The position numbers were made by a program, and so were the translations under genes. From the NCBI GenBank assembly GCA_016715195.1, contig JADKBB010000009.1, positions 62,001 through 126,000 on the forward strand: a DNA stretch of 64,000 nt, in the 5' to 3' direction. The notes below the pieces were generated by a model. It searched no databases and was not told the origin of the DNA. It was given only the letters and a program-made list of their open reading frames with translations. The stretch is from Candidatus Villigracilis proximus. Its GTDB lineage: Bacteria; Chloroflexota; Anaerolineae; Anaerolineales; Villigracilaceae. Below, piece by piece: positions 8,795 through 16,238 of the stretch; the stretch's first letter is position 1; each line of letters starts with the position of its first letter.

Positions 8795-11700
8795 ATGCAC
8801 CGCAGACTTCTGACTCTCACCCGCGACACTCGCCTCGCCCTGACATTAACGATTCTTTCTGGACTGTTAGCTGGTCTGCTTACGATCTGGCAGGCGTGGC
8901 TCCTCAGCAGTGTGATAAATGCTGTTTTTTTTGATAAGCAGGTACTCGCGCAGGTGATGCGTCCGCTGCTCTTCATCCTCCTCACCATCGGCGGACGTTC
9001 CCTCATGAGTTGGCTCAATGAAGTCGCCGCAAACGCCGTCGCCGTCAAAATCAAAACGGACTTGCGCAATCGTCTCTTCGCGCACATCCTCAAACTCGGT
9101 CCCGCCTACGCCCGTGGACAGCGCACCGGCGAACTGACCGCCGCCGCCGTCGAAGGCATTGAAGCGCTCGACGCGTATTTCAGCCAATATCTTCCCCAAC
9201 TGGTTATCACCACACTCGTTCCCCTTTCCATTCTTATTTTTGTTTTCCCGATTGACCTGCTCTCAGGCATTATCCTTTTAATTACCGCGCCATTGATTCC
9301 CTTCTTTATGATCATGATCGGCAAAGGTGCAGAAGCTGTCACCAAACGCCAATATGAAACCCTGCGTCTCTTGAGTGCTCACTTCCTCGACAGCCTGCAA
9401 GGACTGACCACCCTCAAACTTTTCGGCCAATCCAAAGCGCAAACGCAAACCATTGCACAAGTCAGCGAAAAATTCCGCGACACCACAATGAGCGTGTTGC
9501 GCATCACCTTCATCTCCGCACTCGCCCTCGAATTACTCGCCACCCTCAGCACCGCCGTCATCGCCGTGGAAATTGGCTTTCGCCTGCTCTACGGCAAAAT
9601 GGACTTCCAACCCGCGCTCTTCCTCCTCGTCCTCGCCCCCGAATTCTACATGCCCCTCCGCGCCCTCGGCGCAAGATTCCACGCAGGCATGAATGGAACG
9701 ACAGCAGCAAAGCGAATTTATGAAATTTTGGACACAAAAGTGGACAGTGGACAGTGGACAGTGGACAGTAATCAGCCTGCCGAAATATCTTCGATTACCT
9801 TCAAAAATGTTTCGTTCACCTACCCAAACGAAACAACTCCCGCACTCGAAAATATCAACCTCACCATCCAACGCGGCCAACACATCGCCCTCGTCGGCAA
9901 AACAGGCGCAGGCAAATCCACCCTCGTCCAACTCCTCCTCGGCTTCATCCAACCCACACAAGGCGACCTCACATTTCACTCATCACCTAATCCCCAGTCA
10001 CCTCCCCCAATTCATCCTTCCATCGCCTGGGTTCCCCAACGCCCGCACCTCTTCCACGACACCATCGCCGCCAACATCCGCATCGGCAAAGCGGACGCAA
10101 CTCACGAAGAAATTATCATCGCCGCGCAAGCCGCGCACCTGCATGAGTTTATCGACTCGCTTCCAGAAAAATACGAAACCATCGTAGGTGAAAGCGGAGC
10201 CCGTCTCTCCAGCGGACAAGCCCAACGCGTTGCCCTCGCGCGCGCCTTCCTCAAAGACGCCCCCATCCTGATTCTCGACGAACCCACCTCCGCACTCGAC
10301 CCCGAAACCGAATCCCTGCTCGAAGAATCCACGCGCAAATTAATGCAAGGCCGCACCGTCCTCACCATCGCGCATCGCCTCAACACCATCTTCCAATCCG
10401 ACCAGATCATCGTCCTCGACGAAGGCCGCATCATCGAACAAGGCACGCACAGCGAACTGCTTGCGAACAACGGCATGTATGCGAGCATGGTTAGAACTTA
10501 TCAAGTCGAAAGTAAAGAAGTAAAAAGTAAAAAGCAAAAAGAAACGATCATCGAAGAACCAGCTACAACTTCTCACTTCTCACTTATTACTTCTCCTTCT
10601 TCACAAACTACTAAACCTCAAAACACTTTCTTCCGCCTCCTCACCTTCCTTCGCGGCAACTGGCATCGCGTCGCACTCTCCGTGCTCATCGGCTCCATCA
10701 CCATCGGCTCCAGCATCGCGCTCATGGGCACCTCTGCGTGGCTCATCTCCACCGCCGCCATCGCAACCTCCGTCGCGGATCTCGGCGTCTCCGTCGTTGG
10801 CACGCGGCTCTTCGGCATCACGCGCGGCATCTTCCGCTACCTCGAACGCCTCGTCTCGCACGACGTCACCTTCCGCCTGCTCTCGCGCCTGCGCGTTTGG
10901 TTCTACGAAAAACTCGAACCCCTCGCCCCCGCCCGCCTGATGGAATTCCGCGCAGGGGATTTGCTCGCCCGCATCATCGGTGATGTGGAAACTCTGGAAA
11001 ATTTCTACGTTCGAGTTGTCTCTCCCCCATTGACCGCTGCCATCGTCGGCATTTTCACTTCGATATTTCTCGCCTCTTTCTACCCGATACTTGCTCCTGT
11101 TTTCCTGATATTTTTTCTCAGCCTCGGCATTGTGCTCCCCGCCATCGCCCAGATCACCAGCCGCAAATCCGCCGAACAGACGATCACCCTGCGCGGAGAT
11201 TTACACACCCGCCTCGTGGACGGAATCCAAGGCATGGCCGATCTGCTCGCCTACGGTCACGCAGATGAACGCCTGAAACAAATCGCAGCCAACGGACTCG
11301 ACTACGGCAACGCTCAACGCCGCATGGCACAAGTGACAGGCATCCACGCGGGATTATCCACCCTGCTCACCAACCTCGGCATGTGGACAGTTCTCTTCCT
11401 GTGCATTCCACAAGTGACAAATGGCAACCTCGCTGGCCCCATGCTCGCCTCGCTGACATTGCTCACCTTCGCCTCCTTCGAAGCCGTCACCCCGCTGCCC
11501 CTCGCCGCTCAAATGTGGAATTCCTCCCGTGAAGCTGCACGCAGGTTATTTGAAGTGGTGGATACTGTGCCAGTGGTCAGTGATCAGTGGACAGTGGACA
11601 GTAATCAGTTACCAGTTACGAATCACGCATTACGTTTCACGAATCTTTCCTTCACCTATCCATCGCAAACCACCCCCGCCCTCCAAAACGTGACCTTCGA

Positions 11701-12358
11701 CCTTCGACCTTCGACCTCCCTCGCCATCGTCGGGCCAAGCGGCGCGGGCAAATCTACCCTTGCCAATCTTTTGCTGCGCTTCTGGGATTACAGTTCGGGA
11801 GAAATCACTCTCAGCGGAGAATCTCTCAAAGAGCAGAATCAGGATCAGGTACGGGAAAGAATCGGTCTCGTCTCCCAAAATACATATTTCTTCAACACAT
11901 CCATTTTTGAGAATTTGCGCTTCGCCCGTAGAAAAGTCACAAAAGAAGAAGTGGAAGCGGCGTGTAAATCTGCACAGATCCACGATTTTATTTTGAGCCT
12001 GCCAAAGGGATACGACACAATGATCGGCGAACAGGGACTGCGGCTTTCAGGCGGCGAACGCCAGCGGCTGGCGATTGCGCGTGTCATCATCAAAGACGCG
12101 CCGATCTTAATTTTGGATGAACCCACTGCCAACCTCGACCCGTTGACCGAAAAACAGGTGCTCGAAACTTTGTTCGATCTGATGAAAAAGAAAACTTCGC
12201 TGCTCATCACACATCGTTTGGTGGGCATGGAAAACATGGGCGAGATTTTGGTGATGGACCACGGCCAAATTGTGGAGCGCGGAATCCACGAAAATTTAGT
12301 TCGGGAAAACGGTTTATATCAGCGTTTGTGGACATATCAAAACCGCATCCTTGATTAA
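8795..12358 (+). CDS. cydDC: CydDC fused heterodimeric ABC exporter (cytochrome bd assembly)
   Basis: One 1187-residue chain holding two complete ABC exporter halves, each a six-helix membrane domain followed by an ATPase domain. The first ATPase has GKTGAGKST, LSSGQAQR and ILILDEPTSALD; the second has GPSGAGKST, LSGGERQR and ILILDEPTANLD. CydDC exports cysteine/glutathione-type thiols or handles heme needed for cytochrome bd maturation; in enterobacteria the halves are separate genes. Its place next to two cydA genes supports this call. I chose ATG 8795 because an in-frame TTG further upstream lies inside a hairpin. Both membrane-to-ATPase linkers and the inter-half linker are built from short DNA repeats. 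Confidence 0.9.
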   Translation: MHRRLLTLTRDTRLALTLTILSGLLAGLLTIWQAWLLSSVINAVFFDKQVLAQVMRPLLFILLTIGGRSLMSWLNEVAANAVAVKIKTDLRNRLFAHILKLGPAYARGQRTGELTAAAVEGIEALDAYFSQYLPQLVITTLVPLSILIFVFPIDLLSGIILLITAPLIPFFMIMIGKGAEAVTKRQYETLRLLSAHFLDSLQGLTTLKLFGQSKAQTQTIAQVSEKFRDTTMSVLRITFISALALELLATLSTAVIAVEIGFRLLYGKMDFQPALFLLVLAPEFYMPLRALGARFHAGMNGTTAAKRIYEILDTKVDSGQWTVDSNQPAEISSITFKNVSFTYPNETTPALENINLTIQRGQHIALVGKTGAGKSTLVQLLLGFIQPTQGDLTFHSSPNPQSPPPIHPSIAWVPQRPHLFHDTIAANIRIGKADATHEEIIIAAQAAHLHEFIDSLPEKYETIVGESGARLSSGQAQRVALARAFLKDAPILILDEPTSALDPETESLLEESTRKLMQGRTVLTIAHRLNTIFQSDQIIVLDEGRIIEQGTHSELLANNGMYASMVRTYQVESKEVKSKKQKETIIEEPATTSHFSLITSPSSQTTKPQNTFFRLLTFLRGNWHRVALSVLIGSITIGSSIALMGTSAWLISTAAIATSVADLGVSVVGTRLFGITRGIFRYLERLVSHDVTFRLLSRLRVWFYEKLEPLAPARLMEFRAGDLLARIIGDVETLENFYVRVVSPPLTAAIVGIFTSIFLASFYPILAPVFLIFFLSLGIVLPAIAQITSRKSAEQTITLRGDLHTRLVDGIQGMADLLAYGHADERLKQIAANGLDYGNAQRRMAQVTGIHAGLSTLLTNLGMWTVLFLCIPQVTNGNLAGPMLASLTLLTFASFEAVTPLPLAAQMWNSSREAARRLFEVVDTVPVVSDQWTVDSNQLPVTNHALRFTNLSFTYPSQTTPALQNVTFDLRPSTSLAIVGPSGAGKSTLANLLLRFWDYSSGEITLSGESLKEQNQDQVRERIGLVSQNTYFFNTSIFENLRFARRKVTKEEVEAACKSAQIHDFILSLPKGYDTMIGEQGLRLSGGERQRLAIARVIIKDAPILILDEPTANLDPLTEKQVLETLFDLMKKKTSLLITHRLVGMENMGEILVMDHGQIVERGIHENLVRENGLYQRLWTYQNRILD
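9739..9775 (+). repeat. 7-bp tandem repeat inside cydDC (linker 1)
   Basis: Four exact copies of AGTGGAC (9739-9766) followed by AGTAATCAG. It codes for a linker of the form SGQWTVDSNQ just before the first ATPase domain. A 23-base stretch of it recurs exactly at 11586-11608. Confidence 0.9.
10508..10606 (+). repeat. AAGTAAA / ACTTCTC repeat tract between the two CydDC halves
   Basis: Direct repeats of AAGTAAAA-type units (about 10512-10540) and of ACTTCTC / CACTT units (about 10568-10595) encode a low-complexity Lys/Ser/Thr linker. The second tract is the reverse complement of the AGTAATAAGTGA-type repeat found after etfA near 22728-22756. Confidence 0.7.
11571..11640 (+). repeat. Second AGTGGAC-type repeat inside cydDC (linker 2)
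   Basis: CAGTGGTCAGTGATCAGTGG followed by ACAGTGGACAGTAATCAG and TTACCAGTTACG units, placed just before the second ATPase domain at the same structural position as the repeat at 9739. A further tandem (TTCGACC, about 11696-11717) lies inside the ATPase start. Confidence 0.85.
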
Positions 12359-12362
12359 CTGC

Positions 12363-12391
12363 TTGCACCTTATTAATGTGCGTGCTATAAT
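12363..12391 (+). promoter_or_regulatory. Promoter of rho
   Basis: TTGCAC at 12363-12368 and TATAAT at 12386-12391 with a 17-base spacer. It gives a leader of nearly 200 bases before the rho start, consistent with Rho autoregulation in the leader as known in other bacteria. Confidence 0.7.
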
Positions 12392-12591
12392 GCCGTCAAT
12401 TCCCCTGATGTTTGACAAAGTATTTTATTTATATGGCCGCATATCATCTACACCACATGCGGAAAGCGTAACGAGAACATTGACCGTAACCCCTGATTCA
12501 CCAATCACATCCTAAGGAAATCCACCGGCATTTTAAAAAGATGCTGGTTCTTTGCATTTACATTCCAATCCCATCCAAGAGAAAACACAAC

Positions 12592-13872
12592 ATGAAAATA
12601 CTTGAACTAGAGAACGAACCGCTGTCAAAATTGCGCGGCATGGCAAAAACCCTGAATATTCCTGGCTACAACCGCATGAAAAAGGAATCCCTCGCGATGA
12701 TGATCCGCGAGGCGGAGGCGCAAAAGGAGGGCATTGAATTGCGCGGCGGCATTTTGGAGATCATGAGCGAAGGCATCGGTTTTCTGCGAGCCACCAACTA
12801 TAGAATTAGCGACCAGGATGTGTACGTTTCACAGGCGCAATTAAGAAAATATGATCTGCGCGCAGGCGACCTCGTGATCGGGCAAGTCCGCCCGCCGCGT
12901 GAAAGCGAAAGGCATTTCGGGTTACTCAAAGTAGAATCAATTAATGGGCTGGAACCAGAAACAGGCAGTTCACGCAGAGTTGTTTTTGAAAACCTCACCC
13001 CTATTTTCCCGGAAGTACGTTTTGATCTTGAAATTGAACATGACACATTAGCCCCTCGTCTCATTAACTTAATAGCACCCATTGGACGAGGCCAGCGCGG
13101 ATTGATCGTTTCTCCTCCCAAGGCGGGCAAGACTACAATTCTCAAGCAAATTGCGAATTCAATTTCAACCAAATATCCCGATGTTCATTTAATTATTGCA
13201 CTCATCGGCGAACGTCCCGAAGAAGTAACCGATATGGACCGTTCTGTAGATGCGGAAGTGGTCGCTTCGACCTTTGATGAGCCCGTCACCGCCCATGTCC
13301 GCACGGCTGAACTGGCCTTAGAGCGCGCTAAGCGTTTGGTGGAGATCGGCCGCCATGTGGTAATCTTAATGGACTCGATCACCCGCCTTGCCCGCGCCTA
13401 TAACCTGGTGGTCAACCCCTCGGGTCGCACACTCTCCGGCGGTATGGACCCTTCAGCGTTGTATCCGCCCAAGCGTTTCTTCGGCGCGGCGCGTAACGTG
13501 GAAGACGGCGGCTCGCTGACCATCATCGCCACCTGCCTCGTGGATACCGGCTCCCGCCTCGATGATGTGGTGTACGAAGAATTCAAAGGCACCGGCAATA
13601 TGGAATTGATCCTCTCCCGCAAATTGCAGGAACGCCGCATCTTCCCCGCCGTGGATATCGAACGCTCGTCCACCCGCCGCGAAGACCTGCTGCTCGGACC
13701 CGATCTTCTCCAGCGCGTTTGGCTCATGCGCCGCATGTTCATTCAGATGATCTCTCCTCCCCCACAAGGCGCAGGCATGGACAATTCCGTGGCCACCGAA
13801 GCCATCATCACCCGCATGGAACGCGCCAAGAATAATATAGAATTCCTTGAGAATCTAACAAAGGATGCGTAA
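12592..13872 (+). CDS. rho: Transcription termination factor Rho
   Basis: A 426-residue hexameric RNA helicase that terminates transcription. Visible parts: an N-terminal Rho-N helical domain (KLRGMAKTLNI), a cold-shock-like RNA-binding domain with the GFLR motif, and the RecA-like ATPase with Walker A PPKAGKTT, the IALIGERPEEVTDM segment, VILMDSITRLARAYN and the SGGMDP Q-loop region. ATG 12592 begins the usual N terminus; an in-frame ATG at 12541 would add 17 atypical residues without a better ribosome site. Confidence 0.97.
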   Translation: MKILELENEPLSKLRGMAKTLNIPGYNRMKKESLAMMIREAEAQKEGIELRGGILEIMSEGIGFLRATNYRISDQDVYVSQAQLRKYDLRAGDLVIGQVRPPRESERHFGLLKVESINGLEPETGSSRRVVFENLTPIFPEVRFDLEIEHDTLAPRLINLIAPIGRGQRGLIVSPPKAGKTTILKQIANSISTKYPDVHLIIALIGERPEEVTDMDRSVDAEVVASTFDEPVTAHVRTAELALERAKRLVEIGRHVVILMDSITRLARAYNLVVNPSGRTLSGGMDPSALYPPKRFFGAARNVEDGGSLTIIATCLVDTGSRLDDVVYEEFKGTGNMELILSRKLQERRIFPAVDIERSSTRREDLLLGPDLLQRVWLMRRMFIQMISPPPQGAGMDNSVATEAIITRMERAKNNIEFLENLTKDA

Positions 13873-13917
13873 TTTTAGTCAAACAGCAAGTTGTTTGACT
13901 CCAGAGTAAATTAGAGA

Positions 13918-15078
13918 ATGAAAAAATTCATTGATAACATACGACCCTTCTTTTCTGCTTTGGGTCAAAAACTAAAGCGCAAGCCAAAGGTTATTTCTGC
14001 GGTGAATGAACCTCCAACCGCGCCGCGCGTCAAAGGCAAAGCGGATCGTTTTACAATCATCAGCTGGGTTGCTACAATCTTGATCGTGGCCGCTTTATTA
14101 AGCTCGGCTATTCTTTATAAGAATTCACGTCCCGCAAGCATCACTGTCTCAGCGCAACCCACCAGTGTTGCGGGCGCTGGTCAACCTGAAGTTGGCGTAC
14201 CCGTTACCAGCGGAGATGGAAGCGGGGTCTCATCCATTCCGCGTAAATTGCAGTTGATCACCAACATCCCCGAAAGACCACGCTACGAATCAGTCATCTA
14301 TCGTGTTTCGCGCGGCGATGCCATGATCTCCATCGCGGATGACTACAAACTAAAATCAGAGACGATTCTTTACGTCAACACACAATTGGAAGATAACCCG
14401 CATAACCTCAAACCCGGCATGGAATTAACCATCCCGCCAGTGGACGGTTTGTATTATGAATGGCAGGATGGCGATACGTTTGAATCTGTCGCTGAAGAAT
14501 TTTATACAGAGGCCGATGAGATCATTGCCTTCCCCGGAAACAATGTTGATCTAACCGACCCGAAAATAAAGCCGGGCACAACAGTCATGATTCCCGGCGG
14601 CTCGCGTGACCTGCGTCAATGGGAACAGGATCTCGCCACCAATGGACGCGGCGCTGATACCGGCACCGGCGGAGCCAACGCCACGAATGCCTGCGGCGGT
14701 GGACCTGTTGCAAGCGGCTTCGGTTGGCCCGCAAACTCGCACAGTATTTCGGGCAACGGCTACGGCCCCGGACATCTCGGTATTGATATTCAAGCCAATG
14801 AAGGTGAACCCGTGTATGCGGCCGGGTCGGGAATTGTCACCATGGCGCAAGGCGGCTGGAATTACGGCTACGGTAATGTGGTGCAGATCGATCACGGCAA
14901 TGGCTATGTAACGGTCTATGCCCACTTAAGCGTAATCAATGTTGGTTTGTGTACGCCGGTTGGTCAGGGCGCGGTCATTGGCGCAGCAGGTAACACAGGT
15001 AATTCCTTCGGCGCACATTTGCATTTTGAAGTGCGTATCGGCGGCTCGAACGTTAATCCATATAGCATTGTTCAATAG
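13918..15078 (+). CDS. LysM-domain M23 peptidoglycan endopeptidase
   Basis: A 386-residue protein with a cytoplasmic basic N terminus, one membrane segment at about residues 47-65, two LysM-like modules (about 120-175 and 178-230), a Gly/Thr-rich linker, and a C-terminal M23 zinc peptidase domain. Zinc ligands are visible in HLGID and HLHFE, with the intervening YAHL. Such proteins cut peptidoglycan cross-links during growth or division, or activate amidases. It follows rho by 45 bases and ends at a strong terminator. Confidence 0.92.
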   Translation: MKKFIDNIRPFFSALGQKLKRKPKVISAVNEPPTAPRVKGKADRFTIISWVATILIVAALLSSAILYKNSRPASITVSAQPTSVAGAGQPEVGVPVTSGDGSGVSSIPRKLQLITNIPERPRYESVIYRVSRGDAMISIADDYKLKSETILYVNTQLEDNPHNLKPGMELTIPPVDGLYYEWQDGDTFESVAEEFYTEADEIIAFPGNNVDLTDPKIKPGTTVMIPGGSRDLRQWEQDLATNGRGADTGTGGANATNACGGGPVASGFGWPANSHSISGNGYGPGHLGIDIQANEGEPVYAAGSGIVTMAQGGWNYGYGNVVQIDHGNGYVTVYAHLSVINVGLCTPVGQGAVIGAAGNTGNSFGAHLHFEVRIGGSNVNPYSIVQ

Positions 15079-15082
15079 AAAT

Positions 15083-15114
15083 AAACCCTAAAGGTCTTAA
15101 AGACCTTTAGGGTT
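15083..15114 (+). terminator. Terminator between the M23 peptidase gene and birA
   Basis: AAACCCTAAAGGTCT pairs with AGACCTTTAGGGTTT, followed by a short T run. It ends four bases before the first birA start codon, so birA expression must come from read-through or a promoter inside the upstream gene. Confidence 0.8.
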
Positions 15115-15117
15115 TTA

Positions 15118-15906
15118 ATGTACATGAACGAAAACTCCCTCAAAAAAACTCTCTCGAAGTTAAACATCGGCGGTCTGCGCTATTTTAATTCCATTGGATC
15201 CACCAATGACGAAGCGCTGGCCTGGGCTGCGGAAGGCGCACCTGATCTTTCCATCGTCCTTGCGGATGAACAGACTCAGGGCCGCGGCAGACTCGACCGT
15301 AAATGGTTCACCCCAAAAGACAGTGGACTGGCCTTCAGCCTGATCCTGCGCCCCACCGCCGCCCTGCGCCCGCATCTCTCGCGGACCGTTGGGCTGGCTG
15401 CGCTTTCAATGGCAGAATCCTGTTCCATGCTGGGTCTCGCTCCGCGCATCAAATGGCCGAATGATATTTTGGTTAATGGAAAAAAAACAGCAGGCATCCT
15501 GATCGAAACTGTCTGGTCAGGCAATGATATAGATTCACTAGTGATAGGCATGGGAATTAATGTCTACAAATCATCGGTGCCGCCCGTTGAAGTATTACAA
15601 TTCCCAGCCACCAGCCTTGAAGATGAAATTGGAAAGGAACCTCCCGCACGCGAGGAGATTCTCTTTGGCATCTTGAATGCGTTTATCGATTGGCGCAAAC
15701 GTATGGCTTCCGATGAGTTGATTAAAGCCTGGGAGGAGATGCTGGCCTTTCGCGGCGAGCAGGTTCAAATCCACGCAGGAGACGAATCTCCCATCACAGG
15801 TGAATTAATGGGGCTTGAGTCAGATGGAAGTTTGCGTCTGCGCGGCTCGCATGACAATTCCGTAATAGTCCGCTTCGGGGATGTCAGCTTGAGGCCGGGC
15901 GCGTGA
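15118..15906 (+). CDS. birA: Biotin--[acetyl-CoA-carboxylase] ligase
   Basis: A 262-residue biotin protein ligase with the catalytic GRGRLDR motif (about residues 57-63), the IKWPNDILV motif, and a C-terminal SH3-like domain. It activates biotin as biotinyl-AMP and transfers it to the carboxyl carrier protein. It lacks the N-terminal helix-turn-helix, so it is a monofunctional ligase rather than a repressor. Two starts (15118 and 15124) are possible directly after the upstream terminator hairpin; AGGG inside the hairpin may serve as ribosome site. Confidence 0.93.
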   Translation: MYMNENSLKKTLSKLNIGGLRYFNSIGSTNDEALAWAAEGAPDLSIVLADEQTQGRGRLDRKWFTPKDSGLAFSLILRPTAALRPHLSRTVGLAALSMAESCSMLGLAPRIKWPNDILVNGKKTAGILIETVWSGNDIDSLVIGMGINVYKSSVPPVEVLQFPATSLEDEIGKEPPAREEILFGILNAFIDWRKRMASDELIKAWEEMLAFRGEQVQIHAGDESPITGELMGLESDGSLRLRGSHDNSVIVRFGDVSLRPGA

Positions 15907-15933
15907 TATACTTTTCAAAAAATAGAGGTCACT

Positions 15934-16155
15934 ATGTTTGATAATCTCCGTGAAGATGCAGCAGCCAGTCCATTCTACGAAGAAGAAGCTAAATTTCAAC
16001 CCGCTCTTGATTTGGCTCCCAGCGGACGTGCCAGGTCGAGCCGCTTTTTGGGTATGACAGCCATGCAGCGCTTTGTAATTACTTTTATGCTCATGCTGGC
16101 GGTATGTGTCATTGGCACAATGGCACTGCTTGTCCTGGGAAAAATTGCGTTCTAA
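15934..16155 (+). CDS. Small single-pass membrane protein, unknown
   Basis: A 73-residue protein with an acidic/polar N-terminal half and one membrane helix near the C terminus (about 48-70). A TAGAGGT ribosome site precedes the ATG, 27 bases after birA. Two hairpins follow. I do not recognise the family. Confidence 0.65.
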   Translation: MFDNLREDAAASPFYEEEAKFQPALDLAPSGRARSSRFLGMTAMQRFVITFMLMLAVCVIGTMALLVLGKIAF

Positions 16156-16160
16156 AAATA

Positions 16161-16190
16161 AAAAACGCGGGCTCTAACCCGCACTCTTTT
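16161..16190 (+). terminator. Terminator after the small membrane protein
   Basis: GCGGG/CCCGC stem with a six-base loop, flanked by an A run upstream and CTCTTTT downstream. Confidence 0.7.
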
Positions 16191-16202
16191 GGCTTAAATA
16201 AA

Positions 16203-16235
16203 AAAACAGGCGGGGCTCATTGCCCCGCCTGTTTT
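16203..16235 (-). terminator. Terminator of gyrA
   Basis: AAAACAGGCGGGGC paired with GCCCCGCCTGTTTT around TCATT, immediately after the gyrA stop when read on the minus strand. Confidence 0.9.
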
Positions 16236-16238
16236 ACT

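Noticed and set aside
9739..9775. Possible CRISPR array from the tandem AGTGGAC units
   Set aside because: The unit is only 7 bases with no spacers and is in frame inside a coding gene; no cas gene is in the window.
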